From positions 248,001 to 312,000 of the forward strand of contig NZ_JAHXNL010000001.1 of the NCBI RefSeq assembly GCF_023148685.1: a stretch of DNA of 64,000 nucleotides, in the 5' to 3' direction. Source of the DNA: Georgenia sp. EYE_87. GTDB taxonomy: Bacteria > Actinomycetota > Actinomycetes > Actinomycetales > Actinomycetaceae. Of the stretch, positions 46,198 through 55,842 are shown piece after piece. The notes below the pieces were generated by a model, which searched no databases, was not told where the DNA came from, and saw only the letters and a list, made by a program, of their open reading frames with translations. Position 1 is the stretch's first letter. Each line of letters starts with the position of its first letter. The position numbers and the translations under genes are program-made.

Positions 46198-47121
46198 ATG
46201 AGCTCCACCCAGACCGAGGACCGCCGCCCCGCCGCCGGGACCGACATGCTCGACGTGACCGGGCTGAACAAGGTCTACCACTCCGACGCCGGGGACACCG
46301 AGGCCATCCGCGACCTCACCTTCACGGTGAAGGCCGGGGAGATGGTCTGCATCGTCGGCCCCTCCGGCGCCGGCAAGACCACCCTCCTGCGCTGCCTGTC
46401 CGGGCTGCTGGCCCCCACCCACGGGACCGTCTCCCTGGAGGGCCAGGTCGTCAAGGGCCCGCCCAAGGGCATGGCCATGGTCTTCCAGGAGTACGCCCGC
46501 TCGCTGTTCCCCTGGCTGACCGTGGCGCAGAACGTCGAGCTGCCCCTGAAGGAGAAGGGCGTGCCGAAGTCCCAGCGCGGCCCCAAGGTCGCCGCCGCCC
46601 TGGAGGCCGTGGGCCTGGCCGACGTGCCGCGCTCCTACCCCTGGCAGCTCTCCGGCGGCATGCAGCAGCGCGTCGCGATCGCCCGCGCCGTGGCCTACGA
46701 GCCGCACATCCTGCTCATGGACGAGCCCTTCGCCGCCGTCGACGCCCAGACCCGCGCCGACCTCGAGGACCTCGTCCGCGACCTGTGGCACCGCCTCGGC
46801 CTGACCCTGCTCTTCGTCACCCACGACATCGACGAGTCCATCTACCTCGGCCAGCGCGTCCTCGTCCTGTCCGGCCGCCCCACCGTGATCATGGAGGACG
46901 TCACCGTCAACCTCCCCGACGAGCGCGACCAGCTCACCACCCGCAACGACCCCGAGTTCGCCCGCCTGCGCGCCCACGTCTACGACCTCGTCCAGAAGGC
47001 CAAGCGCGGCCACCGCCCCGACGAGGACGTCCTCGTGCCGTCGGCCGAGGAGCGCACCGGCGACCAGCGGCCGCCGACGGCCGGGGACGGACCGTACGCG
47101 GGCGCGGTCGGCGGCCTGTGA
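46198..47121 (+). CDS. ABC transporter ATP-binding protein, aromatic importer
   Basis: 307 aa. Walker A GPSGAGKTT, Q-loop VFQEYARSLFPWL, signature LSGGMQQR, Walker B ILLMDEPFAAVDAQTR, His switch VTHDIDE. SsuB/TauB-type. The only ATPase of this class in the window, so it could also energise RibXY. Stop overlaps pobA start by 1 nt. Confidence 0.9.
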   Translation: MSSTQTEDRRPAAGTDMLDVTGLNKVYHSDAGDTEAIRDLTFTVKAGEMVCIVGPSGAGKTTLLRCLSGLLAPTHGTVSLEGQVVKGPPKGMAMVFQEYARSLFPWLTVAQNVELPLKEKGVPKSQRGPKVAAALEAVGLADVPRSYPWQLSGGMQQRVAIARAVAYEPHILLMDEPFAAVDAQTRADLEDLVRDLWHRLGLTLLFVTHDIDESIYLGQRVLVLSGRPTVIMEDVTVNLPDERDQLTTRNDPEFARLRAHVYDLVQKAKRGHRPDEDVLVPSAEERTGDQRPPTAGDGPYAGAVGGL

Positions 47122-48290
47122 TGGCGACCGAGCGCACGCCGGTCGCCATCCTCGGCGCGGGCCCGGCAGGACTGCTGCTCTCGCACCTGCTGCACCTCAA
47201 CGGCATCGAGTCGATCCTCGTGGAGGCGCGCGACCGCGAGTACGTCCAGGCCCGCGTGCGGGCGGGGGTGGTCGAGCACGGTGCGGCGGACATCCTGCGC
47301 CAGGCCGGCGTGGGCGAGCGCATGGACCGGGAGGGGCTGCGCCACGGCGGCATCGAGCTGCGCTTCGACGGTGCCGGCCACCGGATCGCCATGAGCGACC
47401 TGACAGGCCGGCACATCACCGTCTACGGGCAGCAGGAGATCGTCCACGACCTTGCGGAGCGGCGGATCGCCGACGGCGGGGACGTGCGGTTCGCGTGCGG
47501 CCCGGCCGCGATCCACGGGGTCGACTCCGCCGAGCCGTCGGTGACCTACGCCGTCGACGGCGTGGAGCACCGGATCGTCGCCGACTTCGTGGTGGCCTGC
47601 GACGGCGCTCACGGTGCCGGCCGGCCCGCCATGGGCGAGTCCCTGACGACGTTCGAGAAGGTCTACCCGTTCGCCTGGCTGGGCATCCTCGCGCACGCCG
47701 CGCCGCGGGTGGACGAGCTGGTCTACGCCAACCACGAGCGCGGGTTCGCCCTCTACTCGATGCGCTCGCCGAGCGTGACCCGCCTCTACCTCCAGGTCCC
47801 GTCGACCGACCGGCTCGAGGACTGGTCCGACGAGCGGATCTGGGACGAGCTCGCCGTGCGGTTCAGCCTCGACGGCGAGCCCTGGGAGCCCACGCGCGGG
47901 GAGATCTTCGAGCGCTCGCTCGCACCGCTGCGCAGCTACGTCGGTGAGCCGATGCAGCGCGGCAGGCTCTTCCTCGCGGGCGACGCCGCCCACACGGTGC
48001 CGCCGACCGGCGCCAAGGGGATGAACCTGGCGATCCGGGACGTCGACCTGCTCGCCCGCGCGCTGACGGAGCAGATCCGCAGCGGGGCCGAGGAGGGTCT
48101 GCGCACGTACACCGACCGGGCGCTGCGCGCGGTGTGGCGCGCGGAGTACTTCTCCTGGTGGATGACCACCATGCTGCACCGCTTCGACGACGACTCCGGC
48201 TTCGACCGCCGCGTCCAGACGGCGCAGCTGCGCAGCGTCGTCGGCTCCGAGGCGCACGCCACGGCGCTGTCCGAGAACTACGTGGGTTAG
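47121..48290 (+). CDS. pobA: 4-hydroxybenzoate 3-monooxygenase
   Basis: 389 aa. FAD site GAGPAGLLLSHLLH; ARVRAGVVEHG; NADPH/FAD region ACDGAHG; KVYPFAWLGILAHAAP with the catalytic-face Tyr; second FAD site GRLFLAGDAAHTVPPTGAKGMNLAIRD; and terminal SENYVG retaining the second key Tyr. Alignment to Pseudomonas PobA is colinear throughout. Makes protocatechuate, the substrate of PcaHG encoded opposite. Translationally coupled to the ATPase gene. Confidence 0.95.
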   Translation: MATERTPVAILGAGPAGLLLSHLLHLNGIESILVEARDREYVQARVRAGVVEHGAADILRQAGVGERMDREGLRHGGIELRFDGAGHRIAMSDLTGRHITVYGQQEIVHDLAERRIADGGDVRFACGPAAIHGVDSAEPSVTYAVDGVEHRIVADFVVACDGAHGAGRPAMGESLTTFEKVYPFAWLGILAHAAPRVDELVYANHERGFALYSMRSPSVTRLYLQVPSTDRLEDWSDERIWDELAVRFSLDGEPWEPTRGEIFERSLAPLRSYVGEPMQRGRLFLAGDAAHTVPPTGAKGMNLAIRDVDLLARALTEQIRSGAEEGLRTYTDRALRAVWRAEYFSWWMTTMLHRFDDDSGFDRRVQTAQLRSVVGSEAHATALSENYVG

Positions 48291-48299
48291 GGGGCTCCC

Positions 48300-49100
48300 G
48301 TGAGCAACGTGGAGGGCGCGGTCGTGCCCGACGAGGAGCCGGAGCGATCCTCCGGCTACGTGCAGTCGCTGGACCGGGGGCTCGCGGTCATCCGGGCGTT
48401 CGACGCCGAGCACCCGCGTCTGACGCTCAGCGACGTCGCGCGCCGCACCGGGCTCACCCGCGCGGCGGCACGCCGGTTCCTGCACACGCTCGTGGACCTG
48501 GGGTACGTCCACGCTGACGGCCGGCTGTTCATGCTCCGCCCGCGGGTGATGGAGCTGGGGTACGCGTACCTCTCCTCCCTCGGGCTGCCCGAGATCGCAC
48601 GGCCCCACCTCGAACGGCTCGCCACCGCCGTCGGGGAGTCCGCCTCGGCGTCCGTGCTGGACGGCAGCGAGATCACCTACATCGCCCGCGTGGCGAGCCG
48701 CCGCATCATGAGCGTCGACCTCGGCGTGGGCACCAGGCTGCCCGCCTACGCGACGTCGATGGGCAGGGTGCTGCTCGCCGGGCTGCCGGAGGACGAGGTC
48801 GGTGACCACCTCGGCGACCTCGTCGCGCTCACCCGGTACACCATCACCGACCGCGCGCAGCTGATGGCCGAGATCGCGCGGGTCCGCGAGCAGGGCTGGT
48901 CGATCGTCGACGAGGAGCTCGAGGAGGGGCTGCGGTCGCTGGCCGCCCCGGTGCGCGACAGGGACGGCCGCGTCGTCGCCGCCGTCAACGTCTCGACGGC
49001 GGCGCGGCGCGGGTCGGCGACGACGATGCTCGCCGAGACCCTCCCCCACCTGCTGGCCACCGCCGACGCGATCACGAACGACCTCGTCGCGCACCGGTGA
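48300..49100 (+). CDS. IclR-family transcriptional regulator (PcaR/PobR type)
   Basis: 266 aa. N-terminal wHTH (SLDRGLAVIRAFDAEHPRLTLSDVARRTGLTRAAARRFLHTLVDLGYV) and an IclR effector domain (ASVLDGSEITYIARVASRRIMSVDLGVGTRLPAYATSMGRVLLAG). PcaR/PobR-type members of the family activate pca or pob genes in response to an aromatic inducer. Likely controls both this operon and divergent pcaHGB. GTG start. Confidence 0.9.
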   Translation: MSNVEGAVVPDEEPERSSGYVQSLDRGLAVIRAFDAEHPRLTLSDVARRTGLTRAAARRFLHTLVDLGYVHADGRLFMLRPRVMELGYAYLSSLGLPEIARPHLERLATAVGESASASVLDGSEITYIARVASRRIMSVDLGVGTRLPAYATSMGRVLLAGLPEDEVGDHLGDLVALTRYTITDRAQLMAEIARVREQGWSIVDEELEEGLRSLAAPVRDRDGRVVAAVNVSTAARRGSATTMLAETLPHLLATADAITNDLVAHR

Positions 49101-50437
49101 GGTCCGACGGCTCAGCGGGTGGTCCCGCGGCCGGTGGTCCCGCGGCGGGCGGCGCCGCCGCGCGTTGGACGGCGCCCCGGGTCGGCCTGCTGGTCGTCGC
49201 GGTCGTCCTCGTCGGCCTGAACCTGCGGGCCCCGATCGTGGGGGTGCCGCCCCTCATCCCCGCCCTCTCGGAGGAGCTGTCCCTGACAGGTTCCGCCGCG
49301 GGGCTGCTGACCTCCCTGCCGCTGCTGTGCTTCGCCGTCGTCTCCCCGCTCGTCGTCCTGCTCGTGCGCGCCGTCGGCGTGGACCGGTCGCTCCTCCTGT
49401 CCCTGCTGCTGCTCTGCCTGGCGACGGCGCTGCGCCCGTGGGGCTCCTTCGGCCTCCTGCTCGCCGGGACGGCGCTGGTCGGCGTCGCCATCACGGTCGG
49501 CAACGTGCTCGTCCCGATCGCGGTGCGGCGCGGCGCCGGCCTGCGCACGGCAGCCGTGATGGCCGCCTCGACGAGCTCCTACGGTGTCGGCCAGGGGGTC
49601 GCGGCGATGCTCGCCGTGCCCGTCGCGAACCAGGTCGGGTGGCGCTCGGCCATGGCGCTCCTCGCCGTGCCCGCGGCGGTCGCGGCGGTGGGGTGGACGC
49701 TGTACTCGCGCCGTCGTCGAGGCGTCACGCCATCACGGTCCACGGCCCCGCCGTCGACGGCGCGGTCCACGCCGACGCCCGCCACGCCACCGCCCGCCGC
49801 GCCACCGCCCGCCGCGCCACCGCCCGCCGCGGCAGGTCGCCGCCACACCGGCCGGCCGCCCGTGTGGCGCGTCGGCGACGCCTGGTGGCTGGCGCTCTTC
49901 TTCGGCCTGCAGGCTGCGCTCTTCTACAGCGCCAGCACGTGGCTGCCGGCGCTGCTCACCGACGAGACGGGCACGACCGACGAGCTGGCCGGGACCGCGC
50001 TGTCGCTGTTCCACCTCATCGGCATCGCCGGGACGCTCGTGGTCCCTCTGCTTCTGCGCGCCCTCGGGGGCGCAGTGCGCACGGGGGTCGTCGTCGCCGT
50101 GGCGTGGTGCGCCTTCTTCGTGGGGGTCGCGGTCGTCCCGGGCGCGTGGCCGGTGCTGGTCGTCCTCGGCGGGCTGGCCCAGGGAGCCGGCATCGGCCTG
50201 GGGATGACGCTCATCGCGCTGCGGCCCGTCGACGCGGACTACGGGCGCGGGCTGTCGGCCCTCGTGCAGTCCGCCGGCTATGCCGTGGCCGCCGTGGGTC
50301 CGGTGGCTCTCGGCTGGGTCCATGGGACGTCCGGCAGCTGGGCCCTGGTCATGTGGCTCTGCGCCGCCGGTGCGGTCGTCATGATGGGGGCCGCGCTGCG
50401 GGCCGGTGCCGAGCGGCCGATCGGTGCGTCGTCCTGA
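49097..50437 (+). CDS. MFS transporter (CynX/NimT type)
   Basis: 446 aa, about 12 hydrophobic segments. LVGLNLRAPIVGVPPLIPALSEELSLTGSAAGLLTSLPLLCFAV is the CynX/NimT-type N-terminus. A central cytoplasmic loop contains a Pro/Ala tandem-repeat insert (residues about 230-246). GTG start overlaps the iclR stop (GTGA). Context suggests export or import of an aromatic or related anion, but substrate is not readable. Confidence 0.85.
   Translation: MRSDGSAGGPAAGGPAAGGAAARWTAPRVGLLVVAVVLVGLNLRAPIVGVPPLIPALSEELSLTGSAAGLLTSLPLLCFAVVSPLVVLLVRAVGVDRSLLLSLLLLCLATALRPWGSFGLLLAGTALVGVAITVGNVLVPIAVRRGAGLRTAAVMAASTSSYGVGQGVAAMLAVPVANQVGWRSAMALLAVPAAVAAVGWTLYSRRRRGVTPSRSTAPPSTARSTPTPATPPPAAPPPAAPPPAAAGRRHTGRPPVWRVGDAWWLALFFGLQAALFYSASTWLPALLTDETGTTDELAGTALSLFHLIGIAGTLVVPLLLRALGGAVRTGVVVAVAWCAFFVGVAVVPGAWPVLVVLGGLAQGAGIGLGMTLIALRPVDADYGRGLSALVQSAGYAVAAVGPVALGWVHGTSGSWALVMWLCAAGAVVMMGAALRAGAERPIGASS
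49786..49830 (+). repeat. In-frame 15-bp tandem repeat in the MFS central loop
   Basis: Three perfect copies of GCCACCGCCCGCCGC encode a PPAAP-type tract between transmembrane segments 6 and 7. Confidence 0.9.
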
Positions 50438-50457
50438 CTTTCTGCCGGGGCGACGAC

Positions 50458-50494
50458 GCGGCCCGTGCCACCGGAGCTCGGTGGCACGGGCCGC
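50458..50494. terminator. Strong bidirectional terminator hairpin
   Basis: Perfect 16-bp arms (50458-50473 and 50479-50494) around a 5-nt loop, between the convergent stops of the MFS gene (50437) and the symporter (50539). No U-tract. Confidence 0.8.
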
Positions 50495-50538
50495 GCCGTG
50501 CGGGCGCCTGCGCGTCGGTCGCGCCGGCGCCGAGGTGC

Positions 50539-52062
50539 TCAGGCGGTGGTGGTGGGAGCGGTCTCCTCCTGGGCGGAACCGCCGGCGTCGATCACACGCA
50601 TGGTGCGGTCGAACTCGTCGGTGACCTCGTGGTGGTGGCGGTGCGTGAGGTTGCTGACCACGACCGCGAGGACGAGGTTGAGGAGGAACCCGGGGACGAT
50701 CTCGTAGAGGTCGAAGATCCCGCCCTCGATGTTGCCCCACACGCCCACCGTGACGGCGCCCGCGACCATTCCGGCCAGGGCTCCGGCCGTGCTGAGCCGG
50801 CGCCAGTACAGGGACAGCAGGATCGTCGGGCCGAAGGCCGCACCGAAGCCGGCCCAGGCGAAGGCGACGAGCCCGAGGATCGTGTCGTTCTGCGTCCAGG
50901 CCATCGCGGCGGCGACGAGGGAGATCACGAGCACGGCGAGCCGGCTGATCATGACCTGCGCGCGGTCGCTCACCTCCCGCTTGAGCCCGACCTTGAACAG
51001 GTCCTCCACCAGCGCGGAGGCGCTGACGATGAGCTGGGAGGAGATCGTGCTCATGATCGCGGCCAGCACGGCCGCGAGGATCAGCCCGGCGATGAGCGGG
51101 TGGAACAGGATCTGCCCCATCAGCAGGAACACCGTCTCCGGGTCCTCGAGGGAGAGGCCGGGGTTCTGCTGGTAGTAGGCGACGCCCACCAGGGCGGTGG
51201 CGAGGGCGCCGAGCACGGCGAGGATCATCCAGGACATGCCGATGCGGCGTCCGGTCCGGATCTCGCCGAGCGTCCGCATGGCCATGAAGCGGACGATGAT
51301 GTGCGGCTGGCCGAAGTAGCCCAGGCCCCAGGCCAGCGCGGAGACGATGCCCAGCAGGCTGGCCCCGCCGCCCACCATGCTCAGCAGCGCGGGGTCGACC
51401 TCGCGGACGCTCGAGACGACGCCGGACGGGCCGCCCGCCGCGAACAGGCCGACGATGGGAACGGCGATCAGGGCGAGGAACATCATCAGGCCCTGGACGA
51501 AGTCGGTGTAGCTCGCGGCGAGGAAGCCGCCACCGAGGGTGTAGAGCACGGTCACGCCGGCGATCAGCAGCATCCCCGTGCGGTAGTCCATGCCGAACGA
51601 GCTGGCGAAGAACACGCCGCCGGACACCATGCCGGCGGAGACGTAGAACGTGAAGAACACGAGGATGATGAGGCCGGCCGCGATGCGCAGGGAGCGCGAG
51701 GTGTCCCGGAGCCGGTTCTCGAGGAAGCTCGGGATGGTGATGGAGTTCTCCGAGACCTGGGTGTAGACCCGGAGCCGCGGCGCGACGAACTTCCAGTTGA
51801 GCCAGGCGCCGATGGTCAGCCCGATCGCGATCCAGGCCTCGACGAGGCCGGCGGCGTAGATGGCACCCGGCAGGCCCATCAGCAGCCACCCGGACATGTC
51901 CGAGGCACCCGCGCTGAGGGCGGCGACCGCGGGTGGCAGACCACGTCCTCCGAGCATGTACTCGTCAAGGCTGTTGTTCTTCCGCATGAAGTACAGGCCG
52001 ATTGCGAGCATGGCCGCGAAGTACACGACCAGCGCGGCGATATGGAATGCCTGGTCACTCAT
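50539..52062 (-). CDS. putP: Sodium/proline symporter
   Basis: 507 aa with about 13 hydrophobic segments. SSS-family landmarks: LGGRGLPPAVAALSAGASDMSGWLLMGLPGAIYAAGLVEAWIAIGL and GWGLGYFGQPHI-like WGLGYFGQPHIIVRFMAM. The ASDMSGWLLMGLPGA segment carries the sodium-site residues of PutP. ATG 52062. Located between the aromatic locus and rpe, no putA nearby. Confidence 0.9.
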   Translation of the reverse strand: MSDQAFHIAALVVYFAAMLAIGLYFMRKNNSLDEYMLGGRGLPPAVAALSAGASDMSGWLLMGLPGAIYAAGLVEAWIAIGLTIGAWLNWKFVAPRLRVYTQVSENSITIPSFLENRLRDTSRSLRIAAGLIILVFFTFYVSAGMVSGGVFFASSFGMDYRTGMLLIAGVTVLYTLGGGFLAASYTDFVQGLMMFLALIAVPIVGLFAAGGPSGVVSSVREVDPALLSMVGGGASLLGIVSALAWGLGYFGQPHIIVRFMAMRTLGEIRTGRRIGMSWMILAVLGALATALVGVAYYQQNPGLSLEDPETVFLLMGQILFHPLIAGLILAAVLAAIMSTISSQLIVSASALVEDLFKVGLKREVSDRAQVMISRLAVLVISLVAAAMAWTQNDTILGLVAFAWAGFGAAFGPTILLSLYWRRLSTAGALAGMVAGAVTVGVWGNIEGGIFDLYEIVPGFLLNLVLAVVVSNLTHRHHHEVTDEFDRTMRVIDAGGSAQEETAPTTTA

Positions 52063-52227
52063 AGAGCTTCCGTCCTGTCAGGGGTTTGGGCCCGGTGACC
52101 CTACAACGGGCAGGCGGACGTCGCTGTCACTCGGGTCACATCGTGAGAGGGCTTATAGGCCCCGACGGCGTCCGAACGGGTTGCTCACCCGAGGCCCGGC
52201 CCGGTCCTGGTCGGGCCACCCGGGCAC

Positions 52228-52893
52228 TCAGTGCGCGTGCGCTGCAGCAGCGAGATCCCGCAGGGTCTGCACCTCGGCCGCGGCGTCCTCAGCATTGTAG
52301 ACGGCCGAGCCGGCGACGAACACGTTCGCTCCGGCGTCGGCGGCCCGCTCGATGGTCGACCGGGACACCCCGCCGTCGACCTGCACCCACACGTCGAGCC
52401 CTGCGTCCTCGATGGCGCGGCGCGTGCGGGCGATCTTCGGGAGGGTCCCGTCGATGAACGACTGCCCGCCGAAGCCCGGCTCCACCGTCATCACGAGGAT
52501 CATGTCGAACTCGGGCAGGAGGTCGAGGTAGGGCTCGATGGCCGTCGCCGGGCGCAGGCCGAGCCCGGCGCGCGCGCCCTGCGCACGCAGCTCGCGGGCC
52601 AGCTTCACCGGTGCCGTGGCGGCCTCGGCGTGGAAGGTCACGGACTTGCAGCCCGCCTCCGCGTAGGCGGGCGCCCACCGGTCGGGGTCCTCGATCATCA
52701 GGTGGGCGTCCACCGGGACCGGCGTCACGCGCAGGATCGCCTCCACGACGGGCAGGCCGAGCGTGAGGTTGGGGACGAAGTGGTTGTCCATCACGTCGAC
52801 GTGGGCGTAGTCCGCCCCCGCGATCTTGGCCAGCTCCCCGCGCATGTCGGAGAAGTCGGAGTTGAGGATGCTCGGGGAGATGACGATGCTCAC
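52228..52893 (-). CDS. rpe: Ribulose-phosphate 3-epimerase
   Basis: 221 aa. [54 protein letters not shown] and [10 protein letters not shown] are all conserved. Interconverts ribulose-5-phosphate and xylulose-5-phosphate. GTG start, last of the fmt-rsmB-rpe series. Confidence 0.95.
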   Translation of the reverse strand: MSIVISPSILNSDFSDMRGELAKIAGADYAHVDVMDNHFVPNLTLGLPVVEAILRVTPVPVDAHLMIEDPDRWAPAYAEAGCKSVTFHAEAATAPVKLARELRAQGARAGLGLRPATAIEPYLDLLPEFDMILVMTVEPGFGGQSFIDGTLPKIARTRRAIEDAGLDVWVQVDGGVSRSTIERAADAGANVFVAGSAVYNAEDAAAEVQTLRDLAAAAHAH

Positions 52894-52999
52894 GGACCCA
52901 ACCCTAGCCAGCACCTCCGGGCCGCGCCGCCGCGGGGCCCGGGCACGACGGGGACGGCCCGCCGGGCGCGGGGCCCGCCGTTCCGGTCGGTGCGGACCG

Positions 53000-54700
53000 T
53001 CAGGCGGTGCGGCGGAGCAGCGCGAGGAACATCGCGTCCGTGCCGTGCACGTGGGGCCAGAGCTGCACGAACGGCCCGTCCCCCAGCCCTGGCGGCTCGG
53101 TGACGGCGACCGAACGGACGACGGCGGCGGCGTCGAGCAGCTCGACGTCGCCCCGGCGGCGGACGACGTCCTCCACCACCGTGCGAGTCTCCGCCACATG
53201 CGGGGAGCAGGTGACGTACGCCACCACGCCGCCCACCCGCGCGGCGTCGATCGCCGAGTCGAGCAGCGACCGCTGCAGCGCGCCCAGCTGGGTCAGGTCG
53301 CCCGGCGAGCGCCGCCACCGCGACTCCGGACGACGGCGGAGCGCCCCCAGGCCGGTGCAGGGGGCGTCGACAAGGACTCGGTCGAAGGCACCGGGCATCT
53401 CCTCGCCGAGGTCACGCCCGTCACCCACCCGCACCTCCACCGTTCCTTCCGGCACGGCCGAGACCGAGCCCCGGACGAGACCGGCCCGGTGGGGGGCCAC
53501 CTCGTTGGCGAGCAGCGTGGCGCCCCGCTCGTGGGCGAGGGCGCCGAGAAGGGCCGCCTTCCCGCCGGGACCCGCGCACAGGTCGAGCCAGGCGCGGTCG
53601 CCCGTCTGAGTGAGGTGCTGCTGGCCGGCGTCGCCTTGAGCCGTCCCGGCACGCTGCTGCCCGCCGTCGGGAGAAGCGAGCGGTGCGGCGGCCAGCGCGA
53701 GGGCGACCAGCTGCGAGCCCTCGTCCTGGACGCCGGCCCTCGCCCGGCGCACGGACGGCAGCCGTGCAGGGTCCCCGCCCGACGCCACGAGCGCGAACGG
53801 CGACCACCGCCCTGGCACGGGCGCCTGCCCGGAGCCGTGGGTGATCTCCGCCGCGAGGTGCTCGGTGTCCACGAGCCCGGGCCGGGCCACCAGCGTCACG
53901 CGGGGCGACTCGTTGTCGGCGTCCAGCAGGGCGTCGAGCTCGTCGGCCGTGTGACCGTTCGCGAGCAGGCTCTGGCGCAGAGCCCGCGTGATCCACTCCG
54001 GGTGTGAGGCCGTGACGGCGAGGCGTGCGACCGGGTCGGTGCCGTCCGGGTCTGCCAGGTCCCCGATGCGCTCGAGCCACCCCGCCAGGTCCGTCCGGGC
54101 GACGGCGCGCAGCACGGCGTTGACCAGACCGGCCGGTGCAGGCCCGACGACCGCGCGGGTCAGGGCGACGGTCTCGGAGACCGCGGCGTGGGCCGGCACG
54201 CGCATCCCGAGGATCTGGTGGGCGCCGAGTCGGAGCAGGTCGAGCACCTCTGGGTCGAGTGCGGAGAGCGGGCGGCCGTTGGTGCACTGGGAGAGGACGG
54301 CGTCGTACCGGCCCTGCAGGCGAAGTGTGCCGTAGGCGAGCTCGGTGGCGAAGCCCGCGTCCCTTCCGGTGATCTCGCGCTCGCGCAGCAGCTTGGGCAG
54401 GACGAGGTTGGCGTAGGCGTCGGAGCCGGCTACCTGGCGCAGCACCTCGAAGGCGGCGAGACGTGGTGCGTCGACCCTCGGGCGGCGCGCGGGCGGGCGT
54501 CCCTGGTCGGCCCCTCGTCCGGGCTGCTGCTGGCGTTGGCCCGAACCGGCACCCCGGCCTCCGCGGTCGGGTCGGCCAGCTCGTCCGCGTCCGCCGTCGG
54601 GTCGGCCGGCTGCCCCGGGTCCGCCGTCGGGTCGGCCGGCTGCCCCGGGTCCGCCGTCGGGTCGACCGGCTCCCCCGGGTCCGCCGTCGGCCGGGCTCAT
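53000..54700 (-). CDS. rsmB: 16S rRNA (cytosine-967-C5)-methyltransferase RsmB
   Basis: 566 aa. N-terminal NusB-like RNA-binding domain ([30 protein letters not shown]), then the methyltransferase domain with [11 protein letters not shown] (SAM site), [21 protein letters not shown] (motif IV) and [11 protein letters not shown] (catalytic Cys). Oddity: a 65-residue N-terminal leader of Gly/Pro/Asp repeats precedes the first domain. ATG overlaps the fmt stop (ATGA). Confidence 0.92.
   Translation of the reverse strand: MSPADGGPGGAGRPDGGPGAAGRPDGGPGAAGRPDGGRGRAGRPDRGGRGAGSGQRQQQPGRGADQGRPPARRPRVDAPRLAAFEVLRQVAGSDAYANLVLPKLLREREITGRDAGFATELAYGTLRLQGRYDAVLSQCTNGRPLSALDPEVLDLLRLGAHQILGMRVPAHAAVSETVALTRAVVGPAPAGLVNAVLRAVARTDLAGWLERIGDLADPDGTDPVARLAVTASHPEWITRALRQSLLANGHTADELDALLDADNESPRVTLVARPGLVDTEHLAAEITHGSGQAPVPGRWSPFALVASGGDPARLPSVRRARAGVQDEGSQLVALALAAAPLASPDGGQQRAGTAQGDAGQQHLTQTGDRAWLDLCAGPGGKAALLGALAHERGATLLANEVAPHRAGLVRGSVSAVPEGTVEVRVGDGRDLGEEMPGAFDRVLVDAPCTGLGALRRRPESRWRRSPGDLTQLGALQRSLLDSAIDAARVGGVVAYVTCSPHVAETRTVVEDVVRRRGDVELLDAAAVVRSVAVTEPPGLGDGPFVQLWPHVHGTDAMFLALLRRTA
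54561..54690 (-). repeat. 30-bp in-frame tandem repeat at the rsmB N-terminus
   Basis: Units at 54561-54590 (diverged), 54591-54620, 54621-54650 and 54651-54680, with a partial unit to 54690. Each encodes a ten-residue [10 protein letters not shown]-type unit at the start of RsmB. Confidence 0.9.
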
Positions 54701-55641
54701 GCCGCACCGCCGGGCGCTCCGAGGACGAACCCGTCCAGCCGGGCGCCACGCGCCCACGCCTCCGCCGTCATCCAGCTCCGACCCGCTGGGGCCACCTCGC
54801 CGAGCGCGACGGCGGACGAACCGGTCCCCACCAGCACCTCGTGCTTGCCTGCGCGGACCTGGCCGGGTCGGAGATCGTCGACGTCGGGGCGCACGGTGAC
54901 GGGGCCCAGCTTGAGCCGGGTGCCGTCGGGCAGCGACGTCCATGCGCCCGGGGCGGGCGTGCAGCCGCGGACGAGACGATCCACCGCCATCGCGGGATCT
55001 GCCCAGCGGACGGCGGCGTCGGCCACCTCCAGCTTGGGGGCGAGGCTCACGCCCTCGGCGGGCTGGGGGTGCGGGCGCGCCGTGCCCGCGGCGATGGCGT
55101 CGAGCACCGCGACGAGGAGACCCGCCCCGGACTCGGCGAGGCGGGTGAGCAGGTCGCCCGCGGTGTCGCGGGGGCGGACGGTCTCGGTGAGCGTGCCGTA
55201 CACCGGCCCGGTGTCCAGCCCGGCCTCGAGCTGGAACACGCAGGCACCGGTGACCTCGTCGCCGGCGATGATGGCGCGCTGCACGGGCGCGGCTCCGCGC
55301 CAGGCCGGCAGCAGGGAGAAGTGGAGGTTGACCCAGCCGTGCGCCGGCACGTCGAGCAGCTGAGCGGGCACGAGGCCGCCGTAGGCGACCACCGCGGCGG
55401 CGTCGAGTTGCATGGCGGCCAGGCGCTCCGCCACGCCCTCCTCGCGGAGGCTACGTGGGGTGAGGACCTCGATCCCGACCTCGCGGGCAAGCTCGGCGAC
55501 CGGGCTAGGACGGAGCGTCCTGCCCCGCCCACGGCGCGCGTCCGGGCGGGTCAGGACGGCGACGACGTCGTGATCGGACGCGATGAGGGCCCGCAGGCTC
55601 GGGAGAGCCACCTCCGGGGTGCCGGCAAAGAGGAGACGCAT
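54697..55641 (-). CDS. fmt: Methionyl-tRNA formyltransferase
   Basis: 314 aa. [19 protein letters not shown], the catalytic block [21 protein letters not shown] (Asn, His) and AGLDTGPV (Asp before it in QLEAG) are conserved; the C-terminal OB-fold is present ([12 protein letters not shown]). Formylates initiator Met-tRNA. Overlaps rsmB by 4 nt. Confidence 0.95.
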   Translation of the reverse strand: MRLLFAGTPEVALPSLRALIASDHDVVAVLTRPDARRGRGRTLRPSPVAELAREVGIEVLTPRSLREEGVAERLAAMQLDAAAVVAYGGLVPAQLLDVPAHGWVNLHFSLLPAWRGAAPVQRAIIAGDEVTGACVFQLEAGLDTGPVYGTLTETVRPRDTAGDLLTRLAESGAGLLVAVLDAIAAGTARPHPQPAEGVSLAPKLEVADAAVRWADPAMAVDRLVRGCTPAPGAWTSLPDGTRLKLGPVTVRPDVDDLRPGQVRAGKHEVLVGTGSSAVALGEVAPAGRSWMTAEAWARGARLDGFVLGAPGGAA

Positions 55642-55842
55642 GGTGCCCGAGTCTAGGTGCCTCCGCCCGTGCGGACGGCGGCCCTCGGGTGGACCGGCGA
55701 GCGAAGGCCGCCCCGGCGCGGTGCGGCCATCCACAGGTGGCCCAGGGTGGCCGCCACTCCACAGACCGTCGTGGGACTCGCACCGATGTCGGACGGGGCA
55801 GGTACTGTTTCATACAGCCGTTCGATCCAGGTGAGGGTGACG

